The notes: generated by a model not told the origin, from the sequence alone. Numbered from the stretch's first letter, positions 1-4,683 are shown. The stretch is 5,610 bases of DNA from Thermoplasmata archaeon (GCA_021836665.1 JAKBHQ010000016.1:1-5610); one strand, 5' to 3'. Made by a program: numbers and translations.

Positions 1-266
1 GATTTCATCTTACTTATTCCCCCGTTCTATTTTGGAGGCACGACTCACATATTGGCTCAGTTTTCCGGGGGCCCGCATAGGCATCTCCGTGATTAACCCA
101 AACGCCGCATAGGTTCCTGAGCTGGTAATTCTTTGATGAATTCCACGGGAAACCCAGTGCTGCGCTGGCTTTCCTGGATCTAAGGAAATCAAAGTTGAAG
201 GTGACGGCAACAGTCCCATCAGCTTTTCTGGACCGCCATAGTTACGGGCAGTAGCGGGAGACCTCG
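1..266. other. No supported gene; left flank of repeat copy 1
   Basis: I see no gene here that I can support. The longest open frame is on the minus strand (about 10-339, 109 codons), but it has no Shine-Dalgarno sequence, no motif I recognise, and it runs through the start of the repeat block at 267, where the better substitution pattern is in a plus-strand frame. Stops are scattered through the three plus frames. It is probably decayed mobile DNA, like the rest of the window. Confidence 0.5.
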
Positions 267-560
267 CCACCGCAGAATCCCTCACGTCGATCCGTGGAAC
301 GCACTCAGCAGTCGTTAGCAGACGGCAATAACCCCGCACTGTCTATCTCGGATTTGAGAAGAATCTGACCAGAACATAATAATGGACTATGACCTGGGAG
401 TTTATTTGCCTCCCACTTTGCAAAAGTGACGCGGCGTCACTTTTGCTGCCGCTCGAAACCGTCCGGTACCCGATTGAAAGCTGGCAAGTCGGCTGGCTCC
501 AAGAGCCCCAGTAGCCGATGCCATGGCGTCCCGCATTTGAGTTTTCAATATTAGGATCCT
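267..560 (+). repeat. Long direct repeat, copy 1 (shorter form)
   Basis: This block matches 3135-3720 in the same orientation. Three segments can be aligned by eye. Bases 267-362 match 3135-3230 without gaps, with 7 mismatches in 96. Bases 366-406 match 3525-3565 with one mismatch in 41. Bases about 407-560 match 3566-3720 more loosely with small indels. Copy 1 joins the first and second segments with only three bases (363-365), where copy 2 has 294 bp. In the plus frame that starts at the CCG at 270-272, four of the six changed codons in the first segment are synonymous (two Arg codons, GAA/GAG, GAC/GAT, TCG/TCA), which suggests both copies descend from a plus-strand coding sequence. I do not recognise the protein with confidence. 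It could be one end of a larger element present twice. Confidence 0.85.
420..446. repeat. Perfect 13-bp inverted repeat around one central base
   Basis: GCAAAAGTGACGC and its exact reverse complement are separated by a single G. As RNA it would form an 11-bp stem with a GCGGC loop. No T-run follows, so it is not a standard intrinsic terminator. It overlaps the stop codon (TGA, 427-429) of a short plus frame present in both repeat copies. In copy 2 the equivalent site (about 3580-3603) has lost symmetry (GTGGCGC against GCGTCAC). It may be a protein-binding or recombination site of the ancestral element. Confidence 0.7.
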
Positions 561-570
561 CGATCCGTGC

Positions 571-588
571 TAAGCCGAATTCGGCTTA
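571..588. repeat. Perfect 18-bp palindrome just outside repeat copy 1
   Basis: TAAGCCGAATTCGGCTTA reads identically on both strands. It lies about 10 bp beyond the end of the aligned repeat and is absent at the corresponding place after copy 2. It could be an operator or element end. Its inner 16 bases are also what two old-style T-vector cloning junctions would give if joined at EcoRI, so a laboratory artefact should be kept in mind. Confidence 0.6.
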
Positions 589-1290
589 ATTGGGACTAAG
601 GAAGCCAATTCAGCGACCACCAGGTAGAAATTGAGGGATTGATCGCAAGCCACAAGATGAGATTCATTCAGAGGCTCTGTCCGCTCTTGAACCTCAACAC
701 TTGGCTCTGGAGGTAGCGATAAAACCCGCAACTACTTGACAGCTAATATAGTGTCTTGACATCCAAAATTTAAAACAACTGCCTTGCGTTGCAAAACCGG
801 GCCGGACAATGATTATCCCTTCAACCCCACGGGGACCGACACCATTACTTACTCCTGTGTCAAAGCCGTAACCCTGGCCCACTAGTGGTAGCTCCACCAC
901 CCAACAGTGACTTAGACATTCAAATGCCGTACCGGCGTGGCCCATTACTCTTGACAGAATCTTGGTCCACCTCTCTGCCAACGGCGTGTCCAACCCACTG
1001 CTAACCCAATGTCTAGCCGTACCGTCTGCGCCATCCTCCCAAGCCACCGTCTGCCCTGGGGACGGATGGTCCGCCTTGTTGTCCAATGGCCACCGTCTGT
1101 CCGCATAGTAGGTCCCTACACCAATATGCGCTTCGACACCAGGACCCAAGGCAGGGGACCAGTGCGCCAGCGGTGTACTCTGTGATCTGTGCAGGGTGTC
1201 GCCCGAAGGGGCGGTTCCTGCCGCAATCACTCAAAGAGAACTTGAGAACCGATCGGTTCTCAAGTAACTGGGTGTCCATTAAACCCGGGG
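589..1290. other. About 700 bp with no gene that can be supported
   Basis: The longest open frame is on the minus strand, 694-1230 (GTG start, 178 codons). It has no Shine-Dalgarno sequence, no motif I recognise and an unconvincing composition, so I do not call it. Visible small structure: two CTTGACA copies 20 bp apart (735-741, 755-761) in an AT-rich patch, and three similar words around CCACCGTCTG near 1018-1026, 1044-1053 and 1090-1099. No RNA gene is apparent. The stretch lies on the inner side of the Tn3-type end at 1525-1562 and is probably decayed element DNA, perhaps including the missing N-terminal half of the recombinase remnant at 1291-1524. Confidence 0.5.
1240..1265. repeat. Perfect 26-bp palindrome
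   Basis: The half ACTTGAGAACCGA is followed immediately by its exact reverse complement, giving a 26-bp dyad centred on GATC with no mismatch. The dyad is far longer than expected by chance in a window of this size. It lies about 25 bp upstream of the readable part of the recombinase remnant. Possible roles are an operator for a homodimeric repressor (the core GAACCGATCGGTTC is of that general kind), a recombinase site, or a cruciform. It is not the actinobacterial LexA box, which has a shorter spacing. Confidence 0.75.
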
Positions 1291-1524
1291 CATATCAGAG
1301 TGCTGGCTGCGTTCGATCAAGGGTGTGGGTGTTGCCTGACTCTGCCCCTGTTATTTCGTCTTTTGTTGTATGGTTGCGGTCTCCGACCCTCTGAAGCGTT
1401 GTGTTTGCGCCTGGTGGACGTTGACCTAGAGACGGGGTACTTACAATTCGCTATGCCAAATTTCACAAAGATCGGTTAGTGCCGATCACTGAAGTCATCA
1501 GGCCATTACGCTCGATTCCGATTC
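1291..1524 (+). pseudogene. Tyrosine recombinase (phage-integrase family) fragment, frameshifted and truncated
   Basis: The plus frame from 1291 reads into the N-terminal part of a tyrosine-recombinase catalytic domain: PLLFRLLLYGCGLRPSEAL, with the first catalytic Arg in GLRPSE (codon 1384-1386), followed by DVDLETG. The match then continues in another frame as VLTIRYAKFHKDRLVPI and TEVIRPLRS. The GGGG run at 1434-1437 would restore the frame if one more G were present, so a single-base deletion is the simplest explanation. The catalytic HxxR, His and Tyr boxes are missing because the sequence stops at the Tn3-type terminal repeat beginning at 1525. No start codon or N-terminal DNA-binding domain is identifiable upstream. 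Integrases with this signature are found in phages, islands and recombinase-type insertion elements. The fold assignment is secure, the subfamily is not. Confidence 0.8.
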
Positions 1525-1562
1525 CTTAGCGTACTCTGTGATCCGTTTTCTGACGTGACCCC
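1525..1562 (-). repeat. 38-bp Tn3-family terminal inverted repeat, outer end at 1562
   Basis: On the minus strand it begins GGGGTCACGTCAGAAAACGG and ends TACGCTAAG, which is the length and layout of Tn3-family (Tn21/Tn501-like) ends: a GGGG start, an internal GAAAACGGA and an ACGCTAAG inner edge. It is identical to the end at 2685-2722 at 32 of 38 positions and to that at 3093-3130 at 31 of 38. Its orientation places the element it terminates to the left, on the recombinase fragment side. I could not find a partner end in 1-1524. The five bases outside it (1563-1567, AGCCT) have no duplicate that I could see. Confidence 0.85.
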
Positions 1563-1700
1563 AGCCTCACCTCTCCGTACGGCAAAATGTGGCTCCAGGA
1601 CAGCGGCGTTAGCCCATGTCTGTCGTCAGCGGTGTGCCCGCCCATCCACTCCGGTAGGGTGAGCGTCTCTTGGATCATGGCCAAAAGTAGCCATAAGAAC
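1563..1700 (-). pseudogene. tnpA: Tn3-family transposase, C-terminal remnant
   Basis: The minus frame reads MIQETLTLPEWMGG (ATG at 1676-1678), then ADDRHG and LTPLSWSHILPYGEVRL. I recognise this as the C-terminal end of one group of Tn3 transposases, which typically finish with (E/D)DRRGLTPLFWSH..PYG...LDM. Only the last 40 or so residues are convincing; the frame stays open to 1804 but that part does not look like transposase. The catalytic DDE core is absent, so it cannot act. The frame runs straight into the outer GGGG of the 1525-1562 repeat and would end with foreign codons inside it. This is therefore not the transposase of that repeat, but an older Tn3 relative into whose 3' end the repeat-bearing element inserted. 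Confidence 0.65.
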
Positions 1701-1897
1701 CTGCGGTCACTACGAAGGTACGTCCAATCGGTTGCTGAAGCCGGTCGCAGCCATGACCGCAGTTCACGAACCTGAAGTGCCAGCCGATGCCGATGAGGCA
1801 ACACTACGCGGCGAATCCTGGTGGCGGCGGCGACCAGGGCCCCACTTGTTGGTTGGTGCCAGCTTGCTTAACGGTAACCCATATTGTGAGCCTTGAT

Positions 1898-1930
1898 AAA
1901 AATGAACCTGATTACTCCTATCACAGGTTC
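1898..1930 (-). terminator. Intrinsic terminator of TA module 1
   Basis: On the minus strand GAACCTG (1930-1924) pairs with CAGGTTC (1910-1904), and the stem is followed by A then TTTTT (1902-1898). The left arm overlaps the last codons of the PIN toxin, directly before its TGA stop, so the TA operon ends here. The stem is short (7 bp) with a 13-nt loop that may pair further internally. Confidence 0.65.
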
Positions 1931-2355
1931 TCTAGCTCCAGGCGAAGGGTCTCCACCGTCCATGTCGGAAGTCCGCATCCGAGAAAGTCACCGTCGCGTG
2001 TAAGGATGCCAGCATCCATGGTCATGGCTAGCGCGACAGGAGCCCAATCCTTCGGATCTTGCGGCACTCGACGAAGTGCGACTGCCTTCTTCTCCTCGTA
2101 TGCAGACGAAGGAATGACGTCAATGGTGCGGCTAGAGAAAAGATCATCAACGAGGCTCAACAGTAGGTCGACCTGCAGTTGGCTCAAATGACCACTTTCG
2201 ACAATCTTCCTCGCTCGTTTTGGTAGTTCATGTTGAGTCTCTTCCCACTGGTCTTGAGCGACGACACTGCGCAACTCCGGATGGCAAAAAAGATCACGTC
2301 CTCGTTTGCGGAGCAACTCTGCAACGAGCACGCTCGCGTCGACCACCACAATCAC
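1921..2355 (-). CDS. PIN-domain ribonuclease toxin of TA module 1 (VapC-like)
   Basis: A 144-residue protein covering a single PIN domain, the usual length for this toxin class. It opens with VVVDASVLVAEL (Asp6, first metal-binding acid), has Glu43 in the ETQHEL helix, PQDPKDWAPVALA (Asp103), and closes with GILTRDGDFLGCGLPTW (Asp121/Asp123). These positions supply the four-acid Mg-binding set of PIN nucleases. The GCG-PTWT-ETL tail is familiar from a family paired with Phd-like antitoxins in actinobacteria and cyanobacteria. The start is GTG at 2353-2355, overlapping the antitoxin stop as GTGA, so translation is probably coupled; no strong ribosome site of its own is visible. PIN toxins cleave RNA and arrest growth when the antitoxin is depleted; the RNA target cannot be read from the sequence. 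No disruption is seen, so it is probably active. Confidence 0.93.
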   Translation of the reverse strand: MIVVVDASVLVAELLRKRGRDLFCHPELRSVVAQDQWEETQHELPKRARKIVESGHLSQLQVDLLLSLVDDLFSSRTIDVIPSSAYEEKKAVALRRVPQDPKDWAPVALAMTMDAGILTRDGDFLGCGLPTWTVETLRLELENL

Positions 2356-2609
2356 TCAGGTAACCGCCGCCGCACATCGAACAGCTGCGCCAGCTCCTCT
2401 TCGGACATGCCGGTGTCTTCAAGGACCTTTTCCACAGTGGCGCCCAACTTGGCAATAGCACGTCGCACTTCGTCCTGGTCCCGTTCGAGCGGGATGTAAA
2501 ACCCGATCACCTGACCATGCTTATTCACGGCAATCGGATCGGAGCCGGAGAGATAGGTGCTGGCGTTGTTGCGAAATTCACGAACGCCAACGGCCTTGAG
2601 TTTGCCCAT
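2352..2609 (-). CDS. Phd/YefM-family antitoxin of TA module 1
   Basis: An 85-residue protein. The N-terminal half is the Phd/YefM DNA-binding fold: VGVREFRNNASTYL, then the short hairpin DPIAVNKHGQVIGFYIPL (about residues 8-42). The C-terminal half (45-85) is acidic and helical (VEKVLEDTGMSEEELAQLF) and is expected to wrap and inhibit the PIN toxin. The ATG at 2607-2609 is preceded by AAGGAGA (2614-2620 on the complement), 4-5 nt away, which fixes the start. It is the first gene of a two-gene operon with the toxin (GTGA overlap). By family precedent the antitoxin, alone and with the toxin, represses its own promoter; a TGTGTACACA dyad sits between the -10 box and the ribosome site. PIN toxins more often pair with AbrB- or ribbon-helix-helix antitoxins, but Phd-type partners are well known. 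Confidence 0.93.
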   Translation of the reverse strand: MGKLKAVGVREFRNNASTYLSGSDPIAVNKHGQVIGFYIPLERDQDEVRRAIAKLGATVEKVLEDTGMSEEELAQLFDVRRRLPE

Positions 2610-2613
2610 TGTG

Positions 2614-2658
2614 TCTCCTTTGTGTACACAGTGTAGCGCCTTTAGTCACGGCAGTCAA
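2614..2658 (-). promoter_or_regulatory. Promoter, operator and ribosome site of TA module 1
   Basis: Reading the minus strand: a -35 box TTGACT (2658-2653), a 17-nt spacer, a -10 box TACACT (2635-2630), then the perfect 10-bp palindrome TGTGTACACA (2630-2621) and AAGGAGA (2620-2614). The palindrome contains TGTACA, the core word reported for YefM-type operators. Its position just after the -10 box would block initiation, which fits autoregulation by the antitoxin. Confidence 0.75.
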
Positions 2659-2684
2659 TGGCAAGTCTCAGTCGATGTTTGATA

Positions 2685-2722
2685 GGGGTCACCTCAGAAA
2701 ACGGAAAAAATCGTACGCTAAG
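2685..2722 (+). repeat. Left 38-bp terminal repeat of the TIME-like element
   Basis: Begins GGGGTCACCTCAGAAAACGG and ends ATCGTACGCTAAG; the inner part is the Tn501/Tn1721 style (AAAAAATCGTACGCTAAG), the outer part the Tn21 style. The outer edge is at 2685, facing TA module 1. Confidence 0.88.
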
Positions 2723-3092
2723 GGTTGGCCAGTGAACGTAACGGCCTGAATCGCCCTGTGCCGACCTTGAAGTCGTTGAGCCAGGTGATAAGTCACAGGA
2801 TTGAAACACTGGCTTGGTGTAGGACGCTCTTGAAGCTGGCATTACAGAGTGTCGACGATAATTATTAAGAGCGGCTACGACAAGTCGTGGAACTCGCTAA
2901 AGCTGCTGGAAAGTGCTGTGGACAGCAAACTGATACGACAACGTATTAGCGGGTCATCGCCTTCCGCAATATGGGCGAAACTTAATGTGTGTGGACAAGC
3001 CAGGTCAAGCAAGTATAGGGTATGCAAAATCGAGGACTGACACATAGATCACTCTCGCGGAGAATTACTCCGCCAAGTGGCTAGGAAGATTC

Positions 3093-3130
3093 CCTAGCGT
3101 GCTCAATTTTCCGTTTTCTGAGGTGACCCC
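3093..3130 (-). repeat. Right 38-bp terminal repeat of the TIME-like element
   Basis: On the minus strand it begins GGGGTCACCTCAGAAAACGG and ends GAGCACGCTAGG. The inner third differs from the left end (TTGAGC instead of AATCGT), and the last AAG is AGG. Inner halves that differ between the two ends suggest either decay or ends drawn from two parent transposons. The outer edge is at 3130, four bases before repeat copy 2 begins. Confidence 0.87.
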
Positions 3131-3134
3131 CACT

Positions 3135-3720
3135 CCACCGCAGAATCCCTCACGTAGATCCGTGGAGCGCACTCAGCAGTCGTTAGCAGATGGCAATAAC
3201 CGAGTACTGTCTATCTCAGATTTGAGAAGAGCTGCATCGGGAGTATCCGACGGTGTCACTATCCTGGGACCGATTTTCAGATCAATCAAAACCTTGAAGT
3301 CCAGTTTGAACTTCCTTTTGCTGATTTGCCATTGTGACATCCCTTCAACCAACATCGTATGTTGGTAATCTGAGTGTGCACTTTCTCTGGGTAGGCCCAG
3401 AAACAATGCCGCCTAGCTCATCGAGTAGGGAGCTTCCGACCAGAGCCCATGGCAAAGCGACTCCTGGGCCCGCGACCACACTCCGTGCAGCCAGGGTCAT
3501 GTCGGGGCGCGTCGAGCTCGAAGTTGACCAGAACATAATGATGGACTATGACCTGGGAGTTTATTCGGCTCGCACCATTTAAAAGTGGCGCGGCGTCACA
3601 TTTACGGCCGCTCGAAACCGTCCGTTACCCGATTGAAAGGTGGCAAGTAAGTTGGCCCAAGAGTCCAAGATTCCGACGCTTTGGCGTCTCACATATGAGT
3701 TTCTAGCATTGGGATCTCCT
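3135..3720 (+). repeat. Long direct repeat, copy 2 (with 294 extra bases)
   Basis: Counterpart of 267-560, in the same orientation and about 2.87 kb away. The matching segments are 3135-3230, 3525-3565 and about 3566-3720. Between the first two lie 294 bases (3231-3524) absent from copy 1. In this copy the plus frame stays open from before the repeat into the extra segment: RTQQSLADGN, then SISDLRRAASGVS, then GPIFRSIKTL. That has a faint helix-turn-helix flavour like small DNA-binding partners of recombinase-type insertion elements, but I would not name it. The extra segment is more likely ancestral (deleted from copy 1) than inserted, as no duplication flanks it. Confidence 0.85.
3231..3524. 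other. Segment found only in repeat copy 2; no gene supported
   Basis: It holds an 8-bp-arm dyad, ACCAACAT-CGT-ATGTTGGT (3348-3366), and a more GC-rich right half. Short frames are open on both strands, but none has a ribosome site and a recognisable product together. Its ends show no terminal inverted repeat and no target duplication, so it is not a recognisable insertion element. Confidence 0.5.
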
Positions 3721-3858
3721 CCCGCCAAAGAGAATTTCCAATGACACAAATAGTGCCGTAAGACCGAGGGTCGGTGAACTGCTTACCAAGAGAGGGGTGA
3801 ACGGTACGCCCTGAGGCCGTTAGCGTCGCTCTTGGTCGGCGCTCGCTCAAAACTCCTC

Positions 3859-4206
3859 CTAGTTGGTAGGCTGAGGGTGCTGGAGCGAAACGTAGGTGAC
3901 CCATACCAACCGTACTTCTTTGTCAGGGCAGTACCACACACGACCCGCACCAGTAATTTCGTGTTGCCACTGCGGCAGCTTCTTTTCACCGATCGTTCGA
4001 CTACCAAGAGGACCCCGGAGCTGGTGCGTCCGACGGGGATTAGCCCCTCGATCGAGTGGCCGCTCCTGAAGGCGATGCCGCTCCTTTGCCATTAGGTCTG
4101 GCTCTGCTTCCACAGCCCTCTTCCATTGTTTCTCGGCTTGCGCGCTTGCGGGCCGGATAGTCCATAGATCAGCCTCCTCTGGTCTCGACTGTCTATTGAT
4201 AGGCAC
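3859..4206 (-). CDS. RelE/ParE-superfamily toxin of TA module 2
   Basis: The reading frame gives up to 115 residues. From Trp15 on it reads like a family of actinobacterial RelE-type toxins: WTIRPASAQAEKQWKRAVE, a basic helix MAKERHRLQERPLD, NPRRTHQLRGPLG, then KLPQWQHEITGAGRVWYCPD and VRLVWVTYVSLQHPQ. The strand-rich C-terminal half is the RelE fold; toxins of this superfamily inhibit translation (RelE branch) or gyrase (ParE branch), and I cannot decide by eye, though GRVWYCPD favours RelE-like. It follows the antitoxin by three bases, so they form one operon. The only in-frame start is GTG at 4204-4206, with no good ribosome site, placing 14 odd residues before the conserved Trp. A strong AGGAGG at 4178-4173 precedes an ATG (4165-4163) that is out of frame by one base. 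Confidence 0.85.
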   Translation of the reverse strand: MPINRQSRPEEADLWTIRPASAQAEKQWKRAVEAEPDLMAKERHRLQERPLDRGANPRRTHQLRGPLGSRTIGEKKLPQWQHEITGAGRVWYCPDKEVRLVWVTYVSLQHPQPTN

Positions 4207-4209
4207 GGA

Positions 4210-4677
4210 CTATAGCTCGACGGTCTCAAGTGGCCGTGAAAGTGGCCGTGTTAATTCGACACGCAGGTCGTCATCGGCATATGTGACTGCAGTCGCCTTC
4301 CAGTCCTCAATCAATGACACCACCGGATCCAATGGACCTCCAGATAGAGCTACGAGAAACGGGCCAGACAGCTCGCTGATGAACTGTCTTTGGTATTCCT
4401 CGTCAAATACTCCCAGCCAAGCAAACGCCCCATATCCCGGTACTGTGCGCTGCACAGGAGGCAACTCCATAGTTGTATAGAGCCGAAGGAAGTCTCCCGC
4501 TAGTTGTGCTAGTTCATGATCCTGTGCTACTTCGCTCGCTGGCGCAAGAATTAGGGTTACGCCGTCCTTATCTCTGATGAGCGCCCCGCCATGTCGTGCC
4601 GTGTCGACTACCTCGCGATGATTTCGAGCAAGGTCTGTAACTTGATATGTTGTTCGAGTTGAAAAGCTGCTAATCAT
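4210..4677 (-). CDS. Phd-family antitoxin with C-terminal extension, TA module 2
   Basis: 155 residues from the ATG at 4675-4677, chosen because AGGAGG (4689-4684 on the complement) sits 6 nt upstream; an upstream in-frame start at 4764 would run through the promoter and is rejected. Residues about 9-50 are the Phd/YefM DNA-binding domain (YQVTDLARNHREVVDTA, then GGALIRDKDGVTLILAP). The remaining 100 residues are an acidic extension not found in short Phd proteins, with FAWLGVFDEEYQRQF (85-99) and IEDWKATAVTYADDDL. I recognise this long architecture from actinobacterial prevent-host-death proteins that accompany RelE-like toxins. It should neutralise the toxin encoded three bases downstream and repress its own promoter. 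The C-terminus carries an in-frame 12-bp tandem duplication (RPLS then RPLE; bases 4228-4250). Confidence 0.88.
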   Translation of the reverse strand: MISSFSTRTTYQVTDLARNHREVVDTARHGGALIRDKDGVTLILAPASEVAQDHELAQLAGDFLRLYTTMELPPVQRTVPGYGAFAWLGVFDEEYQRQFISELSGPFLVALSGGPLDPVVSLIEDWKATAVTYADDDLRVELTRPLSRPLETVEL

Positions 4678-4683
4678 ACGATC

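Larger units (their letters stand above)
2685..3130. mobile_element. 446-bp TIME-like miniature element with Tn3-family ends
   Basis: Two 38-bp Tn3-type ends face each other: GGGG at 2685 reading inward on the plus strand, and GGGG at 3130 reading inward on the minus strand. Their first 24 bases are identical and 32 of 38 match overall. The 370 bp between them contain no transposase or resolvase gene. This matches the description of TIMEs (Tn3-derived inverted-repeat miniature elements), non-autonomous units moved in trans by a related TnpA. Internal structure includes a 6-bp-arm hairpin GCGGAG-AATTA-CTCCGC (3057-3073) and a TGTC...GACA-bounded AT-rich site (2850-2882) that faintly resembles a resolvase site. 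The five bases outside the ends (TGATA left, CACTC right) do not match, so no target duplication survives. A 63-codon plus frame (2849-3040) is too weak to call. Confidence 0.8.

Noticed and set aside
10..339. Minus-strand open frame of 109 codons at the left edge
   Set aside because: No ribosome site or recognisable product. In the repeated part the silent-change pattern favours a plus-strand frame instead.
735..761. TTGACA boxes as promoters
   Set aside because: Neither copy has a plausible -10 box at 16-18 nt, and no gene follows on the plus strand.
1016..1100. Three CCACCGTCTG-like words as iterons or a CRISPR array
   Set aside because: Words are short, imperfect and irregularly spaced (about 26 and 46 bp); there is no repeat-spacer pattern and no associated gene.
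1175..1187. 13-base word GTACTCTGTGATC shared with the Tn3-type end at 1531-1543, suggesting a second degenerate end
   Set aside because: One 13-base match is expected about by chance when a window this size is compared with itself, and the flanking bases do not continue the terminal-repeat pattern.
694..1230. Minus-strand open frame of 178 codons
   Set aside because: GTG start without a ribosome site, no motif or domain recognised, and it passes through DNA that otherwise looks decayed. Length alone is not enough.
3832..4095. Plus-strand frame opposite the RelE-like toxin
   Set aside because: It is the antisense shadow of a recognisable toxin gene, without its own start signals.
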